Source: Anastatus disparis (taxonomy: Eukaryota > Arthropoda > Insecta > Hymenoptera > Eupelmidae). Taken from it: a DNA stretch of 64,000 bases. The position numbers and the translations under genes are program-made. Every line of letters begins with the position of its first letter. Position 1 is the stretch's first letter. The notes below the pieces were generated by a model, which searched no databases, had not been told where the DNA came from, and saw only the letters and a list, made by a program, of their open reading frames with translations. The stretch covers positions 558,001 through 622,000 of the forward strand of contig JAFFSR010000370.1 of the NCBI GenBank assembly GCA_017163975.1. Direction: 5' to 3'. Positions 22,953 through 35,111 of this stretch are shown here, piece by piece.

Positions 22953-23479
22953 CACCCACGGTTAAGGACATTTTTCCGAACGTGTACGTCGAATGGCAAT
23001 GTCGCATATTTAATCCATGGTGTAAGAATGTTATTTTTCGTGCACAGAGTTTCGTATCTCAGCTTCTTCATTACTCAACTTACGCCATCGATAATGAAGA
23101 TTTGAAAAAAAATTTAATTCATATTTATTCTAAACAATTGATTGAATCGTCATCTACATTTTTCGCGGGATATTGACCATAAAAATCTTCATTATCGTAA
23201 AAAAGTAAAAAGTAGCTGAGATGCGAAACTCTGTGCACGAAAAATAACATTCTTACGCCATGGATTAAATATGCGACGTTGCCATTCGACGTACAGTCGA
23301 CGGTAATATATTCTATGATAATTCTTTTTTCAAAATTTGAAAATTAACCTATAAAAATGAGTGAACTAACGGAATCATCCAGTAAGATTACGTTATTTTG
23401 AAATTGCAGAAAAAGAATTATCATAGAATATGTTACCGTCGACTGTACACGTTCGGAAAAATATCCTTAACGGTGGGTG
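22953..23479. mobile_element. MITE with CACCCACGGTTAAGGA ends, TA-flanked
   Basis: TA at 22951-22952 and 23480-23481 flank a 527-bp inverted-repeat element. The arms share CACCCAC(G/C)GTTAAGGA, TTTTTCCGAACGTGTACGTC, GAATGGCAA and GTGCACAGAGTTTCG. The right arm carries the nested MITE at 23294-23445. TA duplication plus the tip is consistent with a Tc1/mariner-type MITE. No transposase. Confidence 0.85.
23294..23445. mobile_element. Nested 152-bp mariner-type MITE
   Basis: CAGTCGACGGTAA at the left and TTACCGTCGACTG at the right, each next to TA (23292-23293, 23446-23447). The undisturbed left arm of the host MITE reads CGTGTACGTCGAATGG, whereas the right arm reads CCATTCGACGTA, element, TACACG, so TA was duplicated on insertion. 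Confidence 0.9.
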
Positions 23480-23715
23480 TACATACAAATAGTTGAAAAA
23501 ATGAAAAAAATTTCATTACTAATGATTTTTAATTTGAAGTTTTTAATATTTTTACCAGATTTCTTTTATTTTTGTTTGTTAAAAATTCTTGGACCAAGAA
23601 TTAAGAGTTAACCTCATGAACAAATTGCATCAGGTACTGTTTTTGTTCCTTACCGATGGTTAAAATATTAACATAGTCTTGCGTCAGATGCACAGCTCTT
23701 TCAGCACAATCATTA

Positions 23716-24270
23716 CCCTAACAACACAAAAACGTTTCAAAAACGTTTTCGAAACGTTTGCTGGTAAACTTATATACGTTTGTAAATTTCGATAAAAATA
23801 CGTATTTAAAACGTCTTTAAAACGTAAAATATGTCCGTATATTTTAGATTCTCAAGAGTAATGTAACGTTTATGAAACGTTTAAGAAACGTTTAGAAAAC
23901 GTTTTCTCGATGAAAATTTACGCAAGCTCAAATATTCAAACGTTTCCTTAACGTTTAAAAAACGTTTTATTTGGTATAATTTTTTTCTCTATATAATAAT
24001 TTTTTGAAATGATATAATAAAACGTTTAAAAAACGTTTTAGAAATGTTTGGACATATCAGCCAACGTAAGTTTTCACCGAGAAAATGTTTTCCAAACGTT
24101 TTTTAAACGTTCCATAAACGTTATATTACTCTTGAAAATCTAGAATATGCGGACATATTTTACGTTTTAAAAACGTTTTAAATACGTATTTTTGTCGAAA
24201 TTTACAAACGTATATAAGTTTACCAGATAACGTTTTTAAAACGTTTTTGAAACGTTTCGTGCTGTTAGGG
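23716..24270. mobile_element. AACGTTTT foldback element
   Basis: The 555-bp element starts CCCTAACAACACAAAAACG and ends CGTTTCGTGCTGTTAGGG. The arms repeat AAACGTTT and AAAACGTTTT every 10-25 bp and match through TTTACCAG, TATATACGTTTGTAAATTTC and TAAAATATGTCCG. The flanks (TA and AT) do not give a clear duplication. Confidence 0.8.
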
Positions 24271-24404
24271 ATATTGATGAATCTTTTAATAACAGTTTCA
24301 TTTTTTCGGCTTTCATTTTTCTTATTGCTGCACGCGATTTGTTAAGAGTCTGTCGTATAACGACACAGTTACCTGTTTTACCGAATCTGTTTAAAATTTA
24401 TTTT

Positions 24405-24697
24405 TTATAAAAACTAATAACTCGAGGTAAAAATAAAGAGATAGTTTCGATTCGTATAATAGAAAGCAATATTTTCTCTGATAAGAATAATTTAATTCCA
24501 CCACTTTATTTTCAAGAAAAGTTTGAATAACTTGAAAATCCCATTATTTGACACTAATTTCTAATTTTCTAAGTTATTCCAACTTTTCCTAAAAACGAAG
24601 CGATAAAATTAATTTATCCTAATCAGAGAAAATATTACATTTTATTAAACACATCGAAACCATCTCTTTATTTCTGCCTCTAGTTGCTAATTTTGGG
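24405..24697. repeat. Diverged MITE, member of a two-copy family
   Basis: The arms match imperfectly: ACTAATAACTCGAGGTAAAA and AATAAAGAGATAGTTTCGA at the left are answered by TCGAAACCATCTCTTTATTT and TAGTTGCTAATTTT at the right. AGCGATAAAATTAATTTATC and CTCTGATAAGAATAATTTAA are also paired. A relative lies at 44796-45058. Confidence 0.6.
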
Positions 24698-24721
24698 AAA
24701 AAAATCAATTTTTTAATTAAA

Positions 24722-24975
24722 AAAAAGGACAGAAATACGGCGGTCTCATTAAATTTTTAATGTCGTGCTCTAAGGCATTGGCGATTGTGCTTATTAAATA
24801 AACAGAGTCTCTGTAAGATAGTTGGCATTTGTCTAAAGCTGCTGCTACTTCAGGTGTAACGACATTAATGGTACCTCGTAAATTCTGTTTAATATAATCC
24901 CTTCCTTGTAAGATTGGAGAATAAGTACATCCAGAGCTTGCCTGACTAGATACAACAGTATCTTCATTGGACTGT
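24722..24975 (-). pseudogene. Fragment of an uncharacterised arthropod protein family
   Basis: The minus-strand frame, open from an upstream TAA near 24975, reads EDTVVSSQASSGCTYSPIL, then GRDYIKQNLRG, INVVTPEVAAALDKCQLSYR, DSVYLISTIANALEHDIKNL. The block with AAALD-C-S-RDSVY-A-ALEHD resembles a domain I associate with uncharacterised, probably transposon-linked predicted proteins of arthropods and cnidarians. I cannot name it. There is no start or end and no neighbouring exon, so it is a stray exon or pseudogene. Confidence 0.5.
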
Positions 24976-25576
24976 TACTCATGGCTCCGAAGTTGATATG
25001 GTCCTAAGAAATAATTTATATTATTTTTCTTGGGGTCAGCTCATCGCGCTGAATTCCACGATATAAATGTGTATCGATGTCATCGAATCTCTATGCATAA
25101 ATAAACTTCTGAAATATTTAATTGCCAATCCAAGAAAGATAAACTTTAGAAATAACGCAAGCACAAACGTTTAGAAATGTCAATGCTAAAGTTAGCATTT
25201 GCGATTTTTCTACCTTTGCTATTTACACCTGAAGTGCGAAGAAAAACAGGGCTAATACTATATTACAGAAACACCTGAATACTTATAAATATTGTAAGAG
25301 TACGAAAGAGATTTGATGTTTCGTCGATTATCATTAGACGTGTTTCTTTGCACATTAAGTTTACAATCTTATATTTTTTTAATCACTAATCTTGATGTTA
25401 ATGATTTAAAAAAAAGCAATAAAAAATTACGGTAATTTAACCTCTGACATTTGTTTCAAATAGTTATTACTACGTTCGAAATAAATATGAATAATTGAAT
25501 TGAATTGAACTTTTAAACCTGAATTTCACATAAATAACTGCCCTTAGTTGAAAGTATTTATAATTTTTAAAGAAAA
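24976..25576. other. No feature recognised
   Basis: AT-rich sequence with no supported gene, RNA or repeat. Confidence 0.5.
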
Positions 25577-25924
25577 CCCTACTACAAAATCTCAGGTGAT
25601 TAATCATGCCAAAATCTCATGTGATGATTTTTTTAGGTTTTTACACGTTTCAAACCATGCTTAATCAATTGCAAACTATTTTTGAAAATTTTTGAAAAAT
25701 TGAACTTAGAAAATTTTTTGTAAAATGAGTCAAAATTTTTTCCAAGACCAAATTTTTAAAAAATTTTCTAAGTTCAAATTTTTCAAAAATTTTTAAAAAT
25801 AGTTCGCAATTGACTAAGTATGCTTTGAAACGTGTAAAAACCAAAAAAATCGTCACATGAGATTTTGGCATGATTAATCACCTGAGAAATCAGGTGATTT
25901 TTCACCTGAGATTTTTTAGTAGGG
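25577..25924. mobile_element. TCAGGTGA foldback element
   Basis: The 348-bp element begins CCCTACTACAAAATCTCAGG and ends with CCTGAGATTTTTTAGTAGGG. AA lies on both sides (25575-25576, 25925-25926), a 2-bp duplication. The arms carry TCAGGTGATTAATCA, TCACATGAGATTTTGGCATG and GTTTTTACACGTTTCAAA. Tips and duplication size ally it with the CCCTATTGAAAA class. Confidence 0.8.
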
Positions 25925-26164
25925 AATGCATTGGAAACGAAAAACAAAATATCCATAGCTTATCTATAAACAATAGTTTAAAGCTTCACATTATTACATT
26001 TAAATAGTTATTCTGATTTTGTTTTACTATTAAAATTTAATAAACTATCTAATAAAAAAGAAAAGTATAATGTTTCATGTAAAGAATGATCGTATGAAAA
26101 TTATTTTGAACACTTGTTAAATACGTATCACAGGATAAAATATTGTTAGATTAAAAGTATATTA

Positions 26165-26275
26165 TGCTATGTGAGGTAAAATACGGCATTTTAGGTTGGC
26201 AAGGATTCAGCTCTCGAGGCGAAGCTGAGTAAGCCAAAATGCCGGCCTAAACTGTTGCATTTTTATCCCAAATGG
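26165..26275. repeat. GC-richer hairpin related to 4988-5123
   Basis: TATTATGCTATGTGAGGTAAAATACGGC and a palindromic CTCTCGAGGCGAAGCTGAG block resemble the 4988-5123 insertion. GGCATTTTAGG and CCAAAATGCCGGCC also pair. A small dispersed family is inferred from two copies. Confidence 0.45.
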
Positions 26276-26574
26276 CATATACAATTTTTTCTCATACCAC
26301 GCTAAAAACACGTACAACTTAGACTTATTCATAATTCATAATTATAATGAAAAATCATTAAATAAAAAGATATAGCAAAAAATCATCTGCTACTCTCGAC
26401 CAAACGTGTTCCTTCTCTGTCCCTGTCCCACTGATGATAATTCATTGAAATAAACCATCGATACATCTCTCTTGTTATAATTTAAGTAGCACTTGTTTGA
26501 GATCTTCTTATAATTTTTGGTTATGTTTCTGCGCATAAAATTATCAAAAGAACCTCGAGTTTTCGGTCTAATGT

Positions 26575-26757
26575 TTAATCATAAACTTTTTCCAACTGTT
26601 TTTTAATCAAAAGGATTCAATCAAACATTTTTTTCAGAATTAACTTATAGACTCATTGGAGAGTTATATTTTTCAATATGAAAAATGATTTTTCGGTGAA
26701 ATACTTCAAAATCAAACAAAATAGTTTATAATTTTGGAATGATCAGGTGTTAGACCA
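26575..26757. repeat. Half copy of the 35112-35573 inverted-repeat element
   Basis: TTTTTAATCAAAAGGATTCA, ATTGGAGAGTTATATTT, AATGATTTTTCGGTGAAAT and ATAATTTTGGAATGATC match the right half of the element at 35112-35573 in order. The left half is not present in full. Confidence 0.6.
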
Positions 26758-27041
26758 AAAATTCTAGAACGCCGAAGTAAAAGTTTATGTTTATAATATT
26801 TTCGCGTTCCTTACTTTTCTCAAAAACAAAACGGTAGTTTTTTCTTGTGCATACATATTTGTAATAATAATATCTATTGCGCTTAACCTTCAATTTGCAG
26901 ATACACCGATTAATACTTGAGTACATAACAAAAATGTCAATTAGACAAGGACAGCGAATCCAGCCTGCTCTTAACATTCTAAATATAATATATATGAATA
27001 TATATTACACAAGACTAAAACGTTTTTTTGATTGATTGTTA

Positions 27042-30000
27042 CCCACACAGCATGTAAGCTTCCTGGAAGCTTCCCGAAAGAAAAGTTGGAAGCTTTCAGG
27101 AACTTTCCAGTGGAAACTTCCCGGAAGATGGATATGTCCTCAATCAGGAGTCTTCCGTAAGTCTTTCATAGAATATTTCAGTGGAAGCTCACTGGAAGCC
27201 TCCGTAAGTCCTTCATGGAATATTTCAGTGGAAGCTTACTGAAAGCTTTCGTAAATTATTCATAGAATATTTCAATGGAAGCTTACCGACAGCTTCCGTA
27301 AATTATTCATGAAACATTTCAGTGAAAACTTACTGGAAGCCTCCGTAAATCTTTCATGGAATATTTCAGTGGAAGCTTACTCGAAGCTTCCGTACATCAT
27401 TCCTGAAATATTTTAGTGGAAGCTTCCAGGAAGCTTCGGTAAGTTTTTTGTTGAATATTTCAGTGGGATATTACCGGAAGCTTCCTAGAAAAAAACGTGG
27501 AAGATTTAATTCACTACAGAAAAAACATTGGAAGCTTCCAGGAAGATTCCAGTGAAAAGTTCCCGGAAGATGGATATGTCCTCAATCAGGAATCTTCCGC
27601 AAGTCGTTCATGAAATATTTCAGCGGAAGTTTACCGGAAGCTTCCATAAACTTTTCATGGAATATTTCAGTGAAAGCTTACTGGAAGCCTCCGTAAATTA
27701 TTAATGAAATATTTCAGTGAAAGCTTACTGGAAGCCTCCGTAAATTATTAATGAAATATTTCAGTGGAAGCTTACTGGAAGCTTCCGTGAGTTTTTCATG
27801 AAATACTTCATTGTAAGGTTACCGGAAGCTTCAGTAAATTTTTCATTAAATATTCCAGTGGAAACGTACTGGAAGCTTCCGTGAATTTTAAAAAAAATAT
27901 TTTATGAAATATTTCTGTAATATTCCAGAAATATTTCATGAAGTATTCCAAAAAATTTATGAATGTAACAGTGAAATATTGGAGAAATATTGTCTAAATA
28001 TTTGTAGTTATTCTGCGTGCGTAGCAATTCTTCCATCTTGCCAGCAGGTGGCTACTTGATTATATTTTCATGTGATCGTAAATGCGGTTAACAAACTCTC
28101 GCAAGTGGTGGGACGTTCTCTCGTTTAGTATATAAGACCGAAAATTCTTAATACAAATAAATAAGCGATTAAATTCTGAGTAACAAATAAATGTATAGGT
28201 ATCTAATATGGTTTGAGATGCAACTCTTAAAAAATCAAAAATAATATCTGATAGAATCTTTCACCAATATTACAAATTAATATTTCATGAAAGATTTTAG
28301 AAATATTTCAGAAACGTTTCTTGAAAGATTCATAATCTTTTATGAATCCTTTAATAAAATATTTCTGCAATATTTCAACAATATTACGAATTAATATTTT
28401 ATGAAAGATTTTAGTAATATTTCAGAAACATTTCTTGAAAGATTCATAATCTTTCGATCAAATGTTGCTGCAATCTTTCAACAATATTACAAATTAATAT
28501 TTCACAAAATCATGAAAGAATGTTACAGAAACATTACATGAAATATTTCAAATCAATCTTCTAGGCGGACATATCAATATTTCAGAAACATTTCATATCA
28601 ATATATCTATTTTATTCCGAATCTTACAAAGAAATATTTCAGAAATATTTCAGAAATATTTCATGCTATATGGAAGGCTCGAGCCTTCCACTAGAATGTT
28701 TCGAAGACAATTTCCAATATTTTGCTAAAAGGTAAACGGAGTCTTTCATTCAAGTTTCCATGTAATCTTTTGGTGCAATGATTCATCAATCTTCCATCAG
28801 AATCTTCCTTGGAAGGTTTACGGAATCTTCCAGGAGACTTAAGTCGAAATATTTCAGTGGAAATTCCCAACATTTCCCCGAAAGGAAAACAAAGTCTTCT
28901 ATAAAGCTTCCATGAAATCTTTCGGTGCAATGGTTCATCAATCTTCCAACGGAATCTTCCTTGGAAGGTTTATGGAAGCTTTCAGGAGCCTTACACTGAA
29001 ATGTTTCAATTACAATTTTCAATATTTCGCTGAAAGGTAAACGGAGTCTTCCATTCAAACTTCCATGAAATCTTTCGGTTTACTAATTCATCAATCTTCC
29101 AACGGAATCATCCTTGAAAGTTTTACTGAATCTTCTAGGAGACTTAAATAGGAATATTCTAGTGAAAATTCTCAACATTTCCCCGAAAGGAGAACGGAGT
29201 CTTCTATAAAGCATCTATGAAATCTTTCGGTGCAATGATTCATCAATCTTCCAACGGAATCTTCCTTGGAAGGTTTACGGAAGCTTACAGGAGCCTTCTA
29301 CTGGAATGATTCAATGAGGATTTCCAATATTTCGCTGAAAGGTAAACAGAATCTTCCATTCAAGTTTCCATGAAATCTTTCTATCCAATGATTTATCAAT
29401 CTTCCAACGGAATCTTCTTCGGAAGGTTGACGGAAGCTTTCAGGAGCCTTCCAGTGGAATGTTTCAATGACAATTTCCAATATTTTGCTGAAAAGTAAAC
29501 GGAGTCTTCCATTCAAGTTTCCACGAAATCTTTCGGTGCAATGATTCATCAATCTTCCAACGGAATCTTCCTTGGAAGGTTTACGGAAGCTTACAGGAGC
29601 CTTCTACTGGAATGATTCAATGAGGATTTCCAATATTTCGCTGAAAGGTGAACAGAATCTTCCATTCAAGTTTCCATGAAATCTTTCTATCCAATGATTT
29701 ATCAATCTTCCAACGGAATCTTCTTCGGAAGGTTGACGGAAGCTTTCAGGAGCCTTCCAGTGGAATGTTTCAATGACAATTTCCAATATTTTGCTGAAAA
29801 GTAAACGGAGTCTTCCATTCAAGTTTCCACGAAATCTTTCGGTGCAATGATTCATCAATCTTCCAACGAAATCTTCCTTGGAAGATTTACGGAAGCTCTT
29901 AGGAGCCTTGTACTGGAATGATTCAATGAGGATTTCCAATATTTCGCTGAAAGGTAAACAGAATCTTCCATTCAGGTTTCCATGAAATCTTTCGGTGCAA

Positions 30001-32476
30001 TGATTCATTAATCTTTCAACGGAATCTTCTTTGGAAGGTTTACGGAATCTTCCAGTAGACTTAAGTCTGAATATTCTAGTAAAAATTCCTAACATTTCCC
30101 CGAAAGGAAAACGAAGTCTTCTATAAAGCTTTCATGAAATATTTTGGTGCAATGATTCATCAATCTTCCAACGAAATCTTTCTTGGAAGGTTTACGGAAG
30201 CTTTTAGGAGCCTTTCACTGGTATATTTCAATGACGATTTCCAATATTTTGGTGAAAGGTAAACGGTGTCTTTTATTCAATTTTCCATGAAATCTTTTGG
30301 TGCAATGATTCATCAATCTTCCAACGGAATCTTCCTTGGAAGGTTTACGGAAGCTTTCAGGAGCCTTACACTGGAATGTTTCAATTACAATTTTCAATAT
30401 TTCGCTGAAAGGTAAACGGAGTCTTCCATTCAAACTTCCATGAAATCTTTCGGTTTACTAATTCATCAATCTTCCAACGGAATCTTCCCTGAAAGTTTTA
30501 CGGAATCTTCCAGGAGACTTAAATCGGAATATTCTAGTGGAAATTCTCAACATTTCCCCGAAAGGAGAACGGAGTCTTCTATAAAGCATCTATGAAATCT
30601 TTCGGTGCAATGATTCATCAATCTTCCAACGGAAACTTCCTTGGAAGGTTTACGGAAGCTTTCAGGAGCCTTCTACTGGAATGATTCAATGAGGATTTCC
30701 AATATTTCGCTGAAAGGTGAACAGAATCTTGCATTCAAGTTTCCATGAAATCTTTCTATCCAATGATTTATCAATCTTCCAACGGAATCTTCTTCGGAAG
30801 GTTGACAGAAGCTTTCAGGACCCTTCCACTGGAATGTTTCAATGACAATTTCCAATATTTTGCTGAAAAGTAAATGGAGTCTTCCATTCAAGTTTCCATG
30901 GAATCTTTTGGTGCAATGATTCATCAACGTTTCAACGGAATCTTCTTTAGAAGGTTTACGGACTCTTCCAGGAGACTTAAGTCGGAATATTCTAGTAAAA
31001 ATTCCTAACATTTCCCCGAAAGGAAAACGAAGTCTTCTATAAAGCTTCCATGAACTATTTTAGTGCAATGATTTATCAATCTTCCAACGGAATCTTTCTT
31101 GGAAGGTTTATGGAAGCTTTTAGGAGCCTTTCACTGGTATATTTCAATGACGATTTCCAATATTTTGGTGAAAGGTAAACGGTGTCTTTTATTCAATTTT
31201 CCATGAAATCTTTTGGTGCAATGATTCATCAATCTTCCAACGGAATCTTCCTTGGAAGGTTTACGGAAGCTTTCAGGAGCCTTACACTGGAATGTTTCAA
31301 TTACAATTTTCAATATTTCGCTGAAAGGTAAACGGAGTCTTCCATTCAAACTTCCATGAAATCTTTCGGTTTACTAATTCATCAATCTTCCAACGGAATC
31401 TTCCCTGAAAGTTTTACGGAATCTTCCAGGAGACTGAAATCGGAATATTCTAGTGGAAATTCTCAATATTTCCCCGAAAGGAGAACGGAGTCTTCTATAA
31501 AGCATCTATGAAATCTTTCGGTGCAATGATTCATCAATCTTCCAACGGAAACTTCCTTGGAAGGTTTACGGAAGCTTTCAGGAGCCTTCTACTGGAATGA
31601 TTCAATGAGGATTTCCAATATTTCGCTGAAAGGTGAACAGAATCTTGCATTCAAGTTTCCATGAAATCTTTCTATCCAATGATTTATCAATCTTCCAACG
31701 GAATCTTCTTCGGAAGGTTGACGGAAGCTTTCAGGAGCCTTCCACTGGAATGTTTCAATGACAATTTCCAATATTTTGCTGAAAAGTAAATGGAGTCTTC
31801 CATTCAAGTTTCCATGGAATCTTTTGGTGCAATGATTCATCAACGTTTCAACGGAATCTTCTTTAGAAGGTTTACGGAATCTTCCAGGAGACTTAAGTCG
31901 GAATATTCTAGTAAAAATTCCTAACATTTCCCCGAAAGGAAAACGAAGTCTTCTATAAAGCTTCCATGAACTATTTTAGTGCAATGATTTATCAATCTTC
32001 CAACGGAATCTTTCTTGGAAGGTTCACGGAAGCTTTCAGGAGCTTTTTACTGGAATATTTCAATGACGATTTCCAATATTTTGGTGAAAGGTAAACGGTG
32101 TCTTTTATTCAATTTTCCATGAGTTCTTTTGATTCATCAATCTTCCAACGAAATCTTCCTTGGAAGGTTTACGGAATCTTCCAGGAGACTTAAGTCGAAA
32201 TATTCCAGTGAAAATTCCCAACATTTCCCCGAATGAAAAACGGAGTCTTCTATAAAGCTACCATGAAATCATTTGGTGCAATGATTCACCAATCTTCCAA
32301 CGGAATCTTCCTTGGAAGGTTTACGCAGGCTTCCAGGGGTTCTTCGTAGAAAGTTTCCTTTGCAATATTTCAGAAATATTTCTTTTTTCTTCCATAAAGC
32401 TTCCTTACATATTTTAATGAAATATTCCATTGGAATTTTTCGGAATATTCTAATGATATCTTTCAGGCTGTGTGGG
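27042..32476. mobile_element. AAGCTTCC foldback element, 5.4-kb copy
   Basis: TA at 27040-27041 and 32477-32478 flanks tips CCCACACAGCATGTAAGC and CAGGCTGTGTGGG. The left part (27042-27900) is an array of GGAAGCTT(A/C)C, TTCATGGAATATTTCAGTGG and TTCCGTAAAT units. Bases 27900-28670 switch to AAATATTTC words and end TTCATGCTATATGG, a copy of the same tip class. The rest is the 153-bp array. No transposase. Confidence 0.85.
28690..32330. repeat. ~153-bp satellite-like array inside the foldback
   Basis: Some 23 copies of a ~152.7-bp unit carry CATCAATCTTCCAACGGAAT, CTTCCTTGGAAGGTTTACGG, CAATATTTCGCTGAAAGG and GAGTCTTCCATTCAA. Two higher-order levels are visible: a 306-bp (two-unit) repeat around 29300-29900, and a 916-bp (six-unit) block around 30215-31130 repeated almost exactly at 31131-32046. 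The minus strand stays open over several units (up to 163 codons), but frames shift between blocks. Confidence 0.92.
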
Positions 32477-32518
32477 TAGCGCGTTATACTCGTATATAAA
32501 CATTAGTTTTAAAGAGTA

Positions 32519-33302
32519 CCCCCCGTTAAGATAGGTAAAATGCCCTCCCTGATATATTTCAAAACTAATATTTTTTCTTGTTTTTATAGTAATTAAGATT
32601 AGGTTTTGTTATATTTATAGTTTCCTAACACATACCCTAACCTCAACATAACCTAAAAATCACTTTTTTTATTTTTTTTTTTTTTATCTGGAAGGATGTA
32701 TGATATTAATCCCGCGAAAATCATATGACTAGGACTTAGCACTCTCTTTTACTGTGATTTTTTTCGAGTCCTAGAAAGCAGTTTTTCTAACCTAAAAATA
32801 ACATTTAAATCATAAAATCTCCGTAACTTTGCTCAGGGAGGGGCTACAAGCAATTTTCTGGGCTTAAAGTTTGTATTTTTAAAAAACAAATACAATTTAT
32901 AATGACCAAAAATTCGATTCTGGCATGGCGCCATGGCGAAAAACTCGAAAAACCATTTTTTCATAGGTTTTCTGTCGGTTATTGGTCTCTAGCAACTCAC
33001 AAATTATTTTTAGAGAAAAAAACATAGCTTTATTGGATTCTACGTGAAAAAATACATTGAAAATGTGCATGATTACTTTAGGAATACTTGGGTGCTGTTA
33101 CAAAACAATTAAAAAAATAAAATAATTCCGAAATTATTACATATCTACTTTGCATCGTTGCTGCATTTTATGTTTTTATGACTTTGGTCATCTCTTTAGA
33201 GTCTCAAAGCTACTATTCAATGTATTGATAGGCAAATGACGTCCACTGTACGCGAAAAACAGAGACAAATACTAGACAGATAACTATAACTCCTATATAT
33301 AC

Positions 33303-33362
<60 letters not shown>

Positions 33363-34195
33363 AATAACTTGCTATCCCTCGTATATACATAAGGAATGGC
33401 GAGTTGTTCTTAGGGAACGCAAATTATTTTTCTTATACATAGATAAAAAACCAATGTTTATCTATTCCTGTAACTATTCTTTTTAGTGTTCTTTTTTAGC
33501 TTGTAAGAGACCTAACATGTTTTTTGTCCTCCATAAATCACGAACTCGATAGATTTGAACAATTAAATGATTCCAATTGAGTTCCAAATTCAAAAATTAA
33601 AAGATCATTATCTCTTTAGAGTCATAAAGCTACTATTCGATGTATTTACAGCTAAATTACGCCTATTGCACGCCAAAATAAGATTTTTAAACATAACTGA
33701 AGTAACGGTCGTATCATCTATCTTTTTGTATTACAGTAGACTCTGGATACAAAAGAATCAACGGGCCTTCAGGAGAGGAATTTTCTTGAAAATTCTCTCA
33801 TACAAAGAGTCCCCAACACGCTCGAGTCAAAAGTGATACCCACACCTACTGTTTTGTTGTGTGAGTTGTATCCAACATGCGTGTATATTCTGTCTCTCTC
33901 ACTTTCATAGTGGTGGGATAACGCAAATACTTAGGCTCACGCCCATATTTAGGAGAAAGAGCTCGAAATCACTTATATCGCAATCTCTTGTATCGAGAGA
34001 TCACTGAATCATTAGAGAGACAAAAACGGAATAAGGTTTTTATAAAAAAAGTGATTTTTAGGTTATGTTGAGGTTAGGGTATGTGTTAGGAAACTATAAA
34101 TATAACAAAACCTAATCTTAATTACTATAAAAACAAGAAAAAATATTAGTTTTAAAATATATGAGGGAGGGCATTTCACCTATCTTAACGGGGGG
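32519..34195. mobile_element. Inverted-repeat element with CCCCCCGTTAAGATAGG ends
   Basis: TA flanks both sides (32517-32518, 34196-34197). Arms of about 160 bp share CCCCCCGTTAAGATAGGT, AATGCCCTCCCT, TTTATAGTAATTAAGATTAG and AACCTAACCTCAACATAACC-type sequence. The interior is non-palindromic and contains an AT microsatellite. No gene is supported. Non-autonomous, TA-inserting. Confidence 0.85.
33298..33360. repeat. (AT)n microsatellite
   Basis: About 60 bp of TA/AT dinucleotides. A second tract occurs at 34579-34625. Confidence 0.95.
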
Positions 34196-34206
34196 TACTC
34201 TTTGTA

Positions 34207-34500
34207 TGATCAAATATAGATATTCATAGAAGTGCAAAATAGGAATTGTATGGGCCTTTGCAAGCTAAATACATAAGCCGACGTAAGACATAAGGAATAA
34301 GAAAATACATTGCCAGTATATCTATACATGCCAGAAATAAGAGGAAATAAGATTCTTATTCCTCGCATCTATATACTGGCAATGTATTTTCTTATTCCTA
34401 ATGACTTATGTCGGCTTATGTATTTAGCCTGCAAAAGCCCATACAATATTATCAGTTCCTAATCCTGTTTTGCACTTCTATAAAAGTCTATATTTGATCA
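34207..34500. mobile_element. 294-bp MITE with TGATCAAATATAGA ends
   Basis: TA at 34205-34206 and 34501-34502. The arms match over almost the whole length: TGATCAAATATAGA, AGAAGTGCAAAA, CATAAGCCGACGTAAG and AATACATTGCCAGTATA. Confidence 0.9.
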
Positions 34501-34575
34501 TACCAATTTAAAACTAATGTTTATATTCGAATATAACGTATTAACAATCAACCAAAAAAACATTTCAGTCTTGTG

Positions 34576-34578
<3 letters not shown>

Positions 34579-34625
<47 letters not shown>
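34579..34625. repeat. (TA)n microsatellite
   Basis: About 47 bp of alternating TA. Confidence 0.95.
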
Positions 34626-34630
<5 letters not shown>

Positions 34631-35111
34631 TTAGAATGTGAATAATTAATGCGTATCACAATGTTTTCCTTGTCATTCAAGTTTTTGAAATAATAAATAT
34701 TTTTAGAGAATGTCAGTGCTGCCACTACAAAATCAATATTAAAACAAAAAATTTAGTTTGAAATGATATCTTTCTTCAAATTTAAATGAAATGACATCTC
34801 TCTTCAAGAAAAAATTAAATGACACCTTCTTCCCCGCGACCGTCGATTTGGTAAAAGTTATAAATACTCAAAAAAGAAAAAAATTTTATGTTCTTTTTAA
34901 AGCATTAATTGGTAAATGAATATAAGCAACACATCTTAAAATGATTTTTAACGTTATTTAAAAATTATTATATAAAATATATAAATAAATCAATAATTTA
35001 ATTTATTATATTATATTTTTCTAGTAATGATAAAACTACAATGGTTCCTTCGTAATTAAGTTTATCAAAGGAAAAAATTTAAGTTAATAACGGATTCTTT
35101 GACTAATTATC

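Noticed and set aside
28691..31927. Minus-strand frames of 72-163 codons repeating GRLMNHCTERFHGNLNGR
   Set aside because: Direct products of the 153-bp array. Frames change between blocks and the 916-bp repeat is not a multiple of 3, so a selected protein is unlikely.
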